Assembly (NCBI GenBank): GCA_024696725.1
Contig: JAILGO010000176.1
Span: 1 to 14,248 of the forward strand
Direction: 5' to 3'
DNA length: 14,248 nt
DNA from: Eubacterium sp.
Lineage (GTDB): Bacteria > Bacillota > Clostridia > Oscillospirales > Acutalibacteraceae
The notes under the pieces are model-generated. The model saw nothing but the letters and a program-made list of their open reading frames with translations, ran no database searches and had not been told where the DNA came from. Shown here in pieces: positions 1 to 6,539 of this stretch. The number at the start of each line of letters is the position of its first letter. The first letter of the stretch is position 1. Both the position numbers and the translations under genes were made by a program.

Positions 1-358
1 TACCTACTATAGCGGGCTTTATTCCGTCTACCGCAGCCCGTATTCCCTTACTGTTCAGCGCGTTTTTCATAACTCTCATCAAGAGAAGAATAATCGTAAA
101 CGCGGGAAGGACCACCGCCGCCGTCGCTACGATTGCGCCTAAAACGCCGCCGTGCGTTGCGCCGATATAAGTAGCAAGATTAACCATAATCGGACCGGGC
201 GTGCTTTCGCTTACTGCAATCATATCCGCGAGCCTGTCATCCTCGAACCAGTTATTCGCGAGCATAGTTTCCCTAATCAGCGGAACCGCCGCATATCCGC
301 CGCCGAAGGCAAATAAGCCGACCTTAAGGAAAGCGAGAAAAAGCTTAAGATAAATCAT
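1..358 (-). CDS. Chromate transporter family half-protein, 3' end outside window
   Basis: Only the first 119 residues are inside the window; the gene continues past position 1. The protein is a short-type CHR family (ChrA-like) membrane transporter. The visible part carries the family signature: a hydrophobic N-terminal helix ending in FGGGYA (residues 18-23), then ESTPGP (51-56) and a long hydrophobic stretch at about 70-95. Short CHR proteins usually occur as adjacent pairs that together correspond to one full-length ChrA, and the gene immediately upstream is the partner. The ATG at 356-358 lies inside the partner's last codons (14-base overlap) and has a good AAGGAG ribosome binding site, so translation is probably coupled. 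Chromate efflux is the family's named activity. In an anaerobic gut-type organism the physiological substrate could be another oxyanion. Confidence 0.9.
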   Translation of the reverse strand, partial: MIYLKLFLAFLKVGLFAFGGGYAAVPLIRETMLANNWFEDDRLADMIAVSESTPGPIMVNLATYIGATHGGVLGAIVATAAVVLPAFTIILLLMRVMKNALNSKGIRAAVDGIKPAIVG

Positions 359-923
359 TTTTTTCTCCTTTCCCTTTACCTGTTCCGAGATAAACGAAGA
401 AGCTGACCGCCGCCGCGGCTATAAGAATAATAACCGAGGAAAATCTTACGCCGAGAAAATCAACCGTAAGAATTACCGAGCAGGACACGAGGAGTATCGT
501 TATCGGCAGGAGCTTTTTAGGAAGCTTCTTAAAGAGCCTTACCGCCGCGTCGATAATAAGAACGGCAACCGCGATTTTAATACCCTTAAACGCGCTTGAA
601 ACCCACTTGATTTCAAGAAAGCGCTCAAGGAATGAAGAGATAAGAAAGATTATAAAAAACGAGGGAGTAACCATACCGAGCGTTGAAAAGAGCGCGCCCG
701 CGAAGCCCTTTTTCTTATTGCCGACAAAGGTCGCGCAGTTAATTGCGAGGGGTCCCGGGGTCGACTCAGCCATAACGGTAACGTTAAGCATATCCTCTTC
801 GGTAAGCCACTTCTTTTTTTCGACGCAGGTACGCTCAATAAGCGGGAGCATTGCATATCCCCCGCCGAAGGTAAATAATCCTATTTTCGCAAAGCTGAAA
901 AACAGCTCAAAAAGCAGTTTCAT
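345..923 (-). CDS. Chromate transporter family half-protein
   Basis: This 192-residue integral membrane protein belongs to the short CHR (ChrA-like) family. It shows FGGGYA at residues 19-24 and ESTPGP at 53-58, hydrophobic segments around 5-25, 73-98, 115-130 and 138-178, and a charged tail. Length and motifs match single-domain CHR proteins, which act in pairs; the downstream partner starts within this gene's end. The ATG at 921-923 is preceded only by a weak Shine-Dalgarno (GGCGGA or a more distant AAAGGA), although a good promoter lies at 961-990. The expected role is oxyanion (chromate) efflux across the cytoplasmic membrane, known for the family but not shown here. No adjacent regulator gene was seen. 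Confidence 0.92.
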   Translation of the reverse strand: MKLLFELFFSFAKIGLFTFGGGYAMLPLIERTCVEKKKWLTEEDMLNVTVMAESTPGPLAINCATFVGNKKKGFAGALFSTLGMVTPSFFIIFLISSFLERFLEIKWVSSAFKGIKIAVAVLIIDAAVRLFKKLPKKLLPITILLVSCSVILTVDFLGVRFSSVIILIAAAAVSFFVYLGTGKGKGEKNDLS

Positions 924-960
924 AGTATGGTATTCCGCCGTTTTCCTTTTATTCAGTATT

Positions 961-990
961 AATATACATTATTTTCGGATATAATGTCAA
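961..990 (-). promoter_or_regulatory. Sigma-A-type promoter of the chromate transporter pair
   Basis: Read on the minus strand, a perfect TTGACA -35 box (985-990) is followed after 18 bases by TATATT (961-966). It lies about 40 bases upstream of the first transporter start. The 18-base spacer is slightly long. Confidence 0.65.
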
Positions 991-1045
991 ATCGTTTAAC
1001 GCCGCGCGCTTCAGGTAAAAACAATAAATCTTTTAAAAGATAAAA

Positions 1046-1065
1046 GACCTGCGTTACGGCAGGTC
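1046..1065 (-). terminator. Intrinsic terminator overlapping the phosphoesterase stop codon
   Basis: GACCTGC and GCAGGTC form a perfect 7-bp stem with a 6-base loop. On the minus strand it is followed by a T-rich run (TTTTATCTTTT). The stop codon of the metallophosphoesterase gene (1054-1056) lies in the loop, so the last codons form one arm. A T-run also follows on the plus strand, but no plus-strand gene runs into it. Confidence 0.75.
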
Positions 1066-2175
1066 CGTTTTTTCTGTAATATTGTGCTTTGAGTCGGTAA
1101 ACGCTACGGTGATTTTTCCGTCCTCAAGCATTATTGCGCAGCCGATAAAACCGGCTTCTCCGTTTTCCTTACCGACATTACGGGAGCCGATAATAACGGG
1201 ACACGGCTGTCCCTTGGAGTCGAGTCTGCCGCCGATTTCGCTGACGCAGGTTTCGTGCAGGTGGCCCGATATAATCGCGTTCGGCTTTATACCGTTCTTA
1301 AGAATATCCGCCCATTCCGTAAAGAGCTCCTGCTCAATGTCAAACGGCGGCTCGAGAGTATAGGTAAAGGGATTATGAACTATAACGAAGCGGTATTCGA
1401 TTCCGTCCGAAAGGTATTCCCCTTTTTCCGTAACGGATTTTAAGAACCCGGTTTCCTCTCTTCTGAACTGAGAACAGGCTACGGTTTTTCCGTACTCCTC
1501 GTGTGAGTCGACCTTATCCTCCCCGCAGTCCATTACTATTCCCCATATTTTACCGAGACGGAAGGTATAATAGCTTTTTCCGTTATCGTTCGGACAGTAA
1601 TCAGCGAGCCTTTCGGCATAAAAGCCGCGAAGGTCGTGGTTTCCTCTTGAGAAAACGCAGGGATGTTCTCCGCAGGTAATCGCTTCACAGAGTTTAAAGG
1701 TCAGAAGGAAGTTTTCAATTTCGCCGCTGTGGTCGAGGATATCGCCGTTAAGAATCAGAAGGTCAATTCCGTCGCCGAAAAACGAGCCCGTTTCGGCGGG
1801 AAGCGAGAAGCTTCCGTGAGTGTCGGAAAGGTGGTAAATATTAATCCGTCCCTCGCTTCTTACGGGGAAGAATTTATAAGTCAGCCTTACCTCGTCCTCC
1901 GTTTCGGTATAGTACGGCTTGCGCTTAATAACCTTATTAAAGAACAGGGTGTACTCTCCCGTTTTATCGAGCGCCTCCATAGGAACGCTCACGCGGTGAA
2001 TACGGGTATCCGAGCGGATTATACCGTTAGAGTGGTCATAGTATTTTTTACCGCCGATTTCCGCGCCGAAAAGAAGCTCGCAGCTTACGGGAACCATAAT
2101 CTGATAGCAGTTTCCCACAGCAAAGACCGCAGGAGCGGTAATAAATTCAGCGGGAAGCGGTTTATTGTTTTTCAT
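1054..2175 (-). CDS. Calcineurin-like metallophosphoesterase
   Basis: This protein belongs to the binuclear metallophosphoesterase superfamily. Counted from the upstream GTG (3 residues earlier), the metal-ligand motifs appear in canonical order: D-T-H at 121-123, GD at 147-148, GNHD at 181-184, an isolated His in VIVHN at 270, and GHLH at 307-310. The roughly 110 residues before the first motif look like a beta-rich N-terminal domain. No signal peptide is evident, so it is probably cytoplasmic. A GTG at 2182-2184 would give 376 residues, but it falls inside the Shine-Dalgarno AAAGGTGA that serves the ATG at 2173-2175, so the ATG (373 residues) is preferred. It begins 11 bases after the SGNH hydrolase stop and is probably co-transcribed with it. 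The substrate is unknown; such enzymes hydrolyse phosphomono- or diesters. Confidence 0.9.
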   Translation of the reverse strand: MKNNKPLPAEFITAPAVFAVGNCYQIMVPVSCELLFGAEIGGKKYYDHSNGIIRSDTRIHRVSVPMEALDKTGEYTLFFNKVIKRKPYYTETEDEVRLTYKFFPVRSEGRINIYHLSDTHGSFSLPAETGSFFGDGIDLLILNGDILDHSGEIENFLLTFKLCEAITCGEHPCVFSRGNHDLRGFYAERLADYCPNDNGKSYYTFRLGKIWGIVMDCGEDKVDSHEEYGKTVACSQFRREETGFLKSVTEKGEYLSDGIEYRFVIVHNPFTYTLEPPFDIEQELFTEWADILKNGIKPNAIISGHLHETCVSEIGGRLDSKGQPCPVIIGSRNVGKENGEAGFIGCAIMLEDGKITVAFTDSKHNITEKTDLP

Positions 2176-2186
2176 AGCAATCACCT

Positions 2187-2807
2187 TTAAAACGCGTCGG
2201 CGTAGGCGCGCGCAATAACCTTTTTACCCTCTTCGGCGGGATGTACCCCGTCCTCGGAGAGAAGTCTTTTTTCGGTAGTCAGCGCCGCTTCGGACATTAT
2301 TTCGTCAAGCGGAACGTATATACATCCGAACTCCTTTGCAAGCTTTTTCGTAAGCTCCTTTTTAGGGTCCAAATCCTCGCGCCACTCCTTCTGAGCGGGA
2401 GTCATCTCGATAAGAAACGGGGAGAGGAGCATTACGGGAACGCCGAGCTTTTCCTTAGTTTCGTTAAGGATATACCTTAAATTCCTTTTAAATTCCTCCG
2501 CGCTTGTCGGGTCGCCGGAATCGTATCTTCGCCAGGTATCGTTTATTCCGATAAGTATTGACACGAAATCGGGTTTTAAAGAGATACAGTCCTTGCTCCA
2601 CCGGCGCACGAGGTCGGCGCTTCTGAAGCCGCTCACGCCCTTATTTATAAACGTGAACGAGCAGTCGGGATATTTTTTCTTTATAAATTCAGCGGCGTAC
2701 CTCGGATACCCGTCGCCGAGGTCGTAAAGCTCACCGTAATTTCTTCCGCAATCCGTTATACTGTCGCCCTCAAAAAGCACGGTAAAGCTCTTATCGGATA
2801 TATTCAT
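2187..2807 (-). CDS. SGNH/GDSL-type hydrolase (esterase family)
   Basis: This 206-residue protein fits the single-domain SGNH hydrolase size. The four family blocks are present: FEGDSITD (nucleophile Ser16), GVSG (57-60, block II Gly), GIND (87-90, block III Asn89) and DGVHP (catalytic Asp186 and His189). There is no signal peptide, so a cytoplasmic esterase or carbohydrate deacetylase is more likely than a secreted lipase. The ATG at 2805-2807 has a strong GAGGGGTGAG ribosome binding site and a promoter just upstream. It is the first gene of a two-gene unit with the metallophosphoesterase. The PIG-L family deacetylase across the divergent promoter region may belong to the same metabolic theme of removing acyl groups, but that is inference. 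The exact substrate cannot be told from sequence. Confidence 0.92.
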   Translation of the reverse strand: MNISDKSFTVLFEGDSITDCGRNYGELYDLGDGYPRYAAEFIKKKYPDCSFTFINKGVSGFRSADLVRRWSKDCISLKPDFVSILIGINDTWRRYDSGDPTSAEEFKRNLRYILNETKEKLGVPVMLLSPFLIEMTPAQKEWREDLDPKKELTKKLAKEFGCIYVPLDEIMSEAALTTEKRLLSEDGVHPAEEGKKVIARAYADAF

Positions 2808-2833
2808 ATTCTCACCCCTCTTTTCTTTATTTC

Positions 2834-2862
2834 AGTATATAACATCAGCTCAGAACAATCAA
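2834..2862 (-). promoter_or_regulatory. Promoter of the SGNH hydrolase-phosphoesterase pair
   Basis: On the minus strand, TTGATT (2857-2862) and TATACT (2834-2839) are separated by 17 bases, about 27 bases upstream of the SGNH start. The -35 matches consensus at 4 of 6 positions and the -10 at 5 of 6. The rest of the divergent gap, to about 2988, is A/T-rich with no recognised element. Confidence 0.55.
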
Positions 2863-2988
2863 TTAAATTCAACCGTATTTTTAAAAATCAGCAGTTTAAA
2901 CCGTCTTTTCTTCTCCCGAATTAATACAGTTAACGGGTAAATCAACAAAACCGCGGCATTCAGTACAGTAACAACCGTTTTATATATC

Positions 2989-3016
2989 TTGTAAATTCCG
3001 TAAAAAATGTTATAAT
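2989..3016 (+). promoter_or_regulatory. Extended -10 promoter of the PIG-L deacetylase gene
   Basis: TTGTAA (2989-2994) and a perfect TATAAT (3011-3016) are 16 bases apart. A TG at 3008-3009 makes an extended -10 element. The gene starts 31 bases further on, behind the strong site GAGGAG (3035-3040). Confidence 0.7.
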
Positions 3017-3047
3017 ACAATAAAGTTATTCAAAGAGGAGAATTGTT

Positions 3048-3776
3048 ATGTTAACAAAACCGAGCAATACCGTATTATATTTCGCGCCGCATCAGGACGA
3101 CGAGCTTCTTACGATGGGAATTGATATCGCTGCTTCCGTAAAGAACGGATACGACGTACATATTATTATGTGTACCGACGGCGCGAGCTCTAACGTAAGA
3201 CTTCGTCTCGGCAACCGTGAATTCTGTGAGCAATGCGGCACTCAGCACGTTTATGACCTTACGAGAGAGGACTTCACCGCAACGAGAGACCGTGAGTTTT
3301 TCGGAAGCTGCGCGGCACTCGGCGTAAAGAAGGAGAACGTTCATTTTGCCGACGAGAGAATCGTAGACGGTCAGGTTACGCTTGACGGCGCGAAGGATAT
3401 AATCAGGACCTTTGTCGAAAGAATCGACCCCGACAGCACGGTATGCACAATCTATCCCAACGACCCGAAGGAGCAGCACAAGGACCACAGGACGCTCGGT
3501 CTTGCGGCTAAGGAGTTATTCGACGAGGGCGCAGTAAAGCACCTCGTATTAATGGAGGAACCCTACGTTGCCGTTGCGGTAGAGCACGCACAGGGCGAGG
3601 AGCCGACCGTCTTCTACGCTCCCGACGATATTGCAGCTCAGATAGAAAAGGCGGTAAGCGAATACTTCTTATGGGACCCCGACGACAAGCGCTACGCGGT
3701 AGGCTTCCACAGCGTGCCTAACGAGATGGAGCAGCTTAAAACAGAAAAAGGTCTTTACTATCACACCTACGAATAA
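3048..3776 (+). CDS. PIG-L/LmbE family deacetylase
   Basis: This 242-residue protein matches the PIG-L (LmbE-like) zinc deacetylase family, which removes N-acetyl groups from GlcNAc-containing lipids, thiol precursors or other amino sugars. The zinc-binding motif near the N-terminus is PHQDDE (residues 14-19, where His15 and Asp18 would bind metal and Asp17 would be the general base). The second motif, HKDH (144-147), supplies the other ligand. Alternating hydrophobic beta strands (VLYFAPH, VHIIMCTDG) suggest a Rossmann-like core. No signal peptide is seen. The start is well supported by GAGGAG seven bases before the ATG. It is a single-gene unit with its own promoter and a terminator 2 bases after the stop. 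A bacillithiol-type BshB role is possible but not supported by any neighbour. Confidence 0.88.
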   Translation: MLTKPSNTVLYFAPHQDDELLTMGIDIAASVKNGYDVHIIMCTDGASSNVRLRLGNREFCEQCGTQHVYDLTREDFTATRDREFFGSCAALGVKKENVHFADERIVDGQVTLDGAKDIIRTFVERIDPDSTVCTIYPNDPKEQHKDHRTLGLAAKELFDEGAVKHLVLMEEPYVAVAVEHAQGEEPTVFYAPDDIAAQIEKAVSEYFLWDPDDKRYAVGFHSVPNEMEQLKTEKGLYYHTYE

Positions 3777-3777
3777 A

Positions 3778-3813
3778 AAAAGCTGTCACGCAGACAACTG
3801 CGCGGCAGCTTTT
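3778..3813. terminator. Bidirectional terminator between convergent genes
   Basis: An 8-bp lower stem (AAAAGCTG/CAGCTTTT) and a 5-bp upper stem (CGCAG/CTGCG) flank a 3x3 internal loop and an ACAA tetraloop. T-runs follow in both directions. It lies between the stop of the PIG-L gene (3774-3776) and that of the small acidic gene (3818-3820), and should end transcription from both sides. Confidence 0.88.
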
Positions 3814-3817
3814 ATTT

Positions 3818-4018
3818 TTACCTTCTTATTTCGATTACAAGCTGTTCAAGATTAGCATATACCGACTCAACCTCAAAATCAGCGTATTCCGAAATGTCCT
3901 CGCCCTCGATATCGTTAGTTTCAAGGATAATATCGTCCATATCGTTTTCGTCGTCAAAGGCTCTGACGAGAACGTCACCCTGAATCATAACATCGTCGAC
4001 AAACGTCTGTAACGTCAT
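3818..4018 (-). CDS. Small highly acidic hypothetical protein
   Basis: This 66-residue protein is not recognised. It contains 20 Asp/Glu and only 3 Arg with no Lys (about -17 net charge). The negative charges cluster between residues 20 and 50, and the C-terminus (LEQLVIEI) is a likely beta strand. There is no membrane segment or cysteine. Expression is well supported: AAAGGGGGAA lies about 8 bases before the ATG, a near-consensus promoter lies at 4045-4073, and a terminator follows. It is the last gene on the strand of the phage-derived lysis cassette and could be read through from it. Small acidic proteins like this occur in phage and Firmicutes genomes. A DNA-mimic or protein-binding role is possible but is speculation. 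Confidence 0.75.
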   Translation of the reverse strand: MTLQTFVDDVMIQGDVLVRAFDDENDMDDIILETNDIEGEDISEYADFEVESVYANLEQLVIEIRR

Positions 4019-4044
4019 AAGCTATTCCCCCTTTGCTACTTATC

Positions 4045-4073
4045 AATATATATTAAACATATTCTAAAGTCAA
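4045..4073 (-). promoter_or_regulatory. Promoter of the small acidic protein gene
   Basis: On the minus strand, TTGACT (4068-4073) is followed after exactly 17 bases by TATATT (4045-4050), each one mismatch from consensus. It lies just after the endolysin stop codon (4093-4095), so the small gene can be expressed independently of the lysis genes. Confidence 0.75.
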
Positions 4074-4092
4074 GCAAAAAGCAAGGGCAGGG

Positions 4093-4932
4093 CTAAGGTT
4101 TAATCAGCTTTCCCTTTTTCAGAAGGCTGAGAAGCCTTAAGTTCTGCTTAGCAGAGCCGATATAGCCCTTTATTCCGTTAACCGCGGCGATTTTTCTTCT
4201 GTAGGAAAAGCCCGATTTTGCGCCGACGGAGCCAAGCGCGTCGACGAGCGATTTAATGCCGTTTTCGCATCTTTTAAAATACTTTACCACGTTTTCGGGA
4301 TTGATATTTTCCTGCTCAATCGGACGAAGAAAGCCCGAAACGCCCGCAAGACTGTGGCGGACTTTTTTCATTTGTGCTCCGCCCCAGTTCTGGTCATAGG
4401 TAGTAATTGAGCTTTCGTCCTGAACGCCGGTGGCGACGGCTATATGACCGTAAGGCGACTTTCCGTTATAGTACAGTCCCCACACGACGAGGTCTCCCCT
4501 CTTTGCCCTTACGCCGTTCTTATACGGAATTTTTATAAAATGCTTTTTAAGATACGTACCGTCAAAATTATCATAGTAGCAATGTGCGTTACCGACGCTC
4601 TGTGGCTTTATGCCGAGCACCTTGTCTATATAGAGCTTCGCGAGGTCGACGCATTGAACGCCGTAGGTACCGTCGTAGTCGGTACCCTTTCCGAGATATG
4701 CGTTGACGAACTCCTTAAAGCTCATTTTAGCCGCCGCGCCCTGCTCGCCGTCGGGCGTTTCAAGGTTCATAACAGCCGCGAGTCCTGCGGCAAGGAGTCC
4801 GATAACGAAGCCCTTTACAACCGTTTTATCCGAAAAATCAACGCCCGCCTTTATTTCGACGAGAGCGTACGCGGTAACAGCCTGTAAGAAGGTTCTTAAG
4901 GCTCTTTTAAAGGTTTTCTTTGTAAATCTCAT
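4093..4932 (-). CDS. CHAP-domain endolysin with fused holin-like N-terminus
   Basis: This 279-residue protein has three visible regions. Residues 1-57 begin with basic residues, then two hydrophobic stretches (about 11-28 and 38-56, the latter rich in G/A/L/V). They resemble small r1t-type phage holins. Residues 70-205 form a CHAP amidase/endopeptidase domain: catalytic Cys94 in QCVDLAKLY, His163 in YGHIAVATG, and D180/N182 in DQNWGG. Residues 215-279 resemble the C-terminal repeat of clostridial phage lysins (LVDALGSVG then LLKKGKLIKP) and probably bind cell wall. The expected role is peptidoglycan cleavage. The fused N-terminus could anchor the enzyme in the membrane or help it cross. The ATG directly abuts the TGA of the upstream gene and has a GGGAG site, indicating coupled translation. 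The CHAP call is secure; the holin assignment is inferred from pattern. Confidence 0.88.
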   Translation of the reverse strand: MRFTKKTFKRALRTFLQAVTAYALVEIKAGVDFSDKTVVKGFVIGLLAAGLAAVMNLETPDGEQGAAAKMSFKEFVNAYLGKGTDYDGTYGVQCVDLAKLYIDKVLGIKPQSVGNAHCYYDNFDGTYLKKHFIKIPYKNGVRAKRGDLVVWGLYYNGKSPYGHIAVATGVQDESSITTYDQNWGGAQMKKVRHSLAGVSGFLRPIEQENINPENVVKYFKRCENGIKSLVDALGSVGAKSGFSYRRKIAAVNGIKGYIGSAKQNLRLLSLLKKGKLIKP

Positions 4933-5172
4933 TCAGTATCTCCCTTCGAGGTCGTCTATTCTGTGGTCGGCTACCTTCTGTCCCTGCTCAAGAAGCGCCG
5001 TTTTTTCCTCAAGCGCGTAGGTGCGCTCAATGAGGTTATTATGCTTATCAACCTTTTTTTCAAGCTGCTCGAGTCTGTAATCGGACAGTTTCGAATTAAT
5101 AAGCACGCCCGCAAGCGAGCCGGTAGCGCTTCCGCAAAGACCTATAAGCGCAACTAATATTTCACTTCTCAT
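4933..5172 (-). CDS. XhlA/holin-like membrane and coiled-coil phage protein
   Basis: This 79-residue protein has one hydrophobic segment (about residues 5-25, ALIGLCGSATGSLAGVLI) followed by a charged, heptad-like coiled coil (about 30-77) ending VADHRIDDLEGRY. This is the layout of the XhlA/haemolysin-like or small holin-associated proteins found between tail-fibre and endolysin genes in Firmicutes prophages. A longer reading could start upstream at 5223, but it would overlap the fibre gene. The ATG at 5170-5172 lies 4 bases after the fibre stop codon and is served by AAGGTG (5180-5185), so it is preferred. It probably inserts in the cytoplasmic membrane and assists lysis. Its stop codon abuts the endolysin start. 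Confidence 0.8.
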   Translation of the reverse strand: MRSEILVALIGLCGSATGSLAGVLINSKLSDYRLEQLEKKVDKHNNLIERTYALEEKTALLEQGQKVADHRIDDLEGRY

Positions 5173-5176
5173 TTCG

Positions 5177-6427
5177 TTACACCTTCGTATAGCGCACGGT
5201 AACGAAGCCGCTCCTGTTATCAAATTTAAAGTCGCCCGTAGAACCGCAGTTACCGCTTACGCTCAGCATTTTCGTATCGGTATTTTCGGGGATAATAACG
5301 TAGCAGTTCAGGTTGTTATACGCGTTTACCTGAGGTGAAAATCTATAGTCGGTATTCATAAAGAGGATATCCTCCTCGCCGATAACCGCAGTATAAACGA
5401 AGCCCTCGGCGGAAATTATTTTATCCGCAAAGGAAATATCCTGTTCCCAGTAAGCGTCCGGGTCAAAGGTGAACGAATAGGTTCTCTCATAGATTGTTTT
5501 ACCGTCAAGCCATTTCCCGACAGAGTGCTCGTAAGTGCTGTAAACGTGTCCGGCGTTAGCTGTTCTTCCGAGAGCGAGTACGCTTGAAAAGCAAAAATCC
5601 GACGCGAAGAGCATATAAAAGCTGAGTCCGTTATACAGCATAACCGTATCGTGCTGTAAAAGCGTACTGTCCGGAAGGCGCATACCGTGAGTCTTTATAT
5701 AGATTTCGTTTTCCGTCTTGTCAACGCTGAAAACGCTGCCTGCGGGAATCACGGCGTTTAACGAAGAGTGAGAGACCGCGGAGGAGATATCTCCGCCCGA
5801 AGCAATAAGCTCGGCAAGGCGTAAGCTGTCGCTGTAATCGCGGAAAATCACCGCCTCGTTAAGAAGCCTTACGCTTATATCGTTTTCGGCGATATAAAGT
5901 CCCGGCTGCGCGAGGTCAGCCCAGCCGCCTTCGGTAAAGGAAGAAAGCGAGAGGGAGGTAACCGAAACAGGAATAAACTCGCTTTCGCCCTTATCTCCCT
6001 TCTCACCCTTCAGCTCTCCGTTTTCATACGCCGTATAGACCGTATCCGCCTTATTTGCCGCGGTATCGCATCTTGCGATTATCCGTGAATAGACGTCGGG
6101 CTCGGGCTCGGAGGGAGTATCGCCCTCACAATAGCCCGAAGGGATAACGTTTACATATACCTTATTCGCGGTAATTCTGTCGCCGCAGAAGCAGGAAACG
6201 GAAAAACGTCCCCCGCTAATCACCTCCCACGGAACCTCACAGCGTCCGTTTTCGTCAAGAACGGTGTTATATGCCGCGCCGTCTTTTTTAAAGACTGCGG
6301 TTATAATACCCGTCCATTCAGAAGTGAAGGTAAAGCAGGCGTAAAGATAATTTCTCGAATCGGCTACTACCTTATTACTGTCGCTTCGCGTAATAATCTG
6401 GTTTTCGACATTGAAGCTAATGTCCAT
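5177..6427 (-). CDS. Phage tail-fibre / receptor-binding-like protein
   Basis: This 416-residue protein looks like a modular phage fibre. Residues 1-96 form a beta-rich N-terminal domain (opening MDISFNVENQIITR) of the kind found at the start of clostridial baseplate or fibre proteins. A Pro/Glu hinge (TPSEPEPD, about 104-111), a short helical stretch (112-136) and a collagen-like GEKGDKGE (141-148) follow. The long beta-rich C-terminal half contains KWLDGKTIYERT (305-316), a motif type common in tail-fibre C-termini, and ends in VRYTKV. Such proteins attach a phage tail to the cell surface. Here no tail, baseplate or capsid gene is nearby, so its partner is unclear. The start is well supported by TAGGAGG, about 9 bases before the ATG. 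It is the first gene of the cassette, behind a leader hairpin. Confidence 0.8.
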   Translation of the reverse strand: MDISFNVENQIITRSDSNKVVADSRNYLYACFTFTSEWTGIITAVFKKDGAAYNTVLDENGRCEVPWEVISGGRFSVSCFCGDRITANKVYVNVIPSGYCEGDTPSEPEPDVYSRIIARCDTAANKADTVYTAYENGELKGEKGDKGESEFIPVSVTSLSLSSFTEGGWADLAQPGLYIAENDISVRLLNEAVIFRDYSDSLRLAELIASGGDISSAVSHSSLNAVIPAGSVFSVDKTENEIYIKTHGMRLPDSTLLQHDTVMLYNGLSFYMLFASDFCFSSVLALGRTANAGHVYSTYEHSVGKWLDGKTIYERTYSFTFDPDAYWEQDISFADKIISAEGFVYTAVIGEEDILFMNTDYRFSPQVNAYNNLNCYVIIPENTDTKMLSVSGNCGSTGDFKFDNRSGFVTVRYTKV

Positions 6428-6449
6428 ATTAAAACCTCCTAAAAAATAT

Positions 6450-6486
6450 AAAGCCTTTACCGCAGCGCCATTACGGTAAAAGCTTT
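6450..6486 (-). promoter_or_regulatory. Terminator-like hairpin in the leader of the phage cassette
   Basis: On the minus strand, AAAGCTTTTACCG and CGGTAAAGGCTTT form a 13-bp stem with a single G-U wobble and an 11-base loop, followed by ATATTTTTT and then the AGGAGG of the fibre gene. On the plus strand the same pair is a C-A mismatch, so the structure fits minus-strand RNA. It could be an attenuator, or the terminator of a lost upstream gene. Leader bases 6496-6502 (TGAAGCC) could pair with the 3' arm (6449-6455) as an alternative fold. Confidence 0.6.
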
Positions 6487-6510
6487 TTGCCCTTCGGCTT
6501 CAGCACCCTT

Positions 6511-6539
6511 ATATTAGGAGCGTAAAACACGTCGGTCAA
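6511..6539 (-). promoter_or_regulatory. Candidate promoter of the phage cassette
   Basis: On the minus strand, TTGACC (6534-6539) is followed after 17 bases by TAATAT (6511-6516). The -35 is 5 of 6 and the -10 is 4 of 6. Transcription from here would give a leader of about 75 bases that includes the 6450-6486 hairpin. Confidence 0.45.

Noticed and set aside
1663..2190. A 175-residue plus-strand open frame opposite the metallophosphoesterase
   Set aside because: It lies opposite the catalytic and N-terminal regions of a clear enzyme gene and shows no recognisable motif of its own.
5173..5223. Upstream start extending the 79-residue membrane protein to 96 residues
   Set aside because: The extra residues overlap the end of the fibre gene and lack a family-like N-terminus, whereas the inner ATG has a well-placed AAGGTG.
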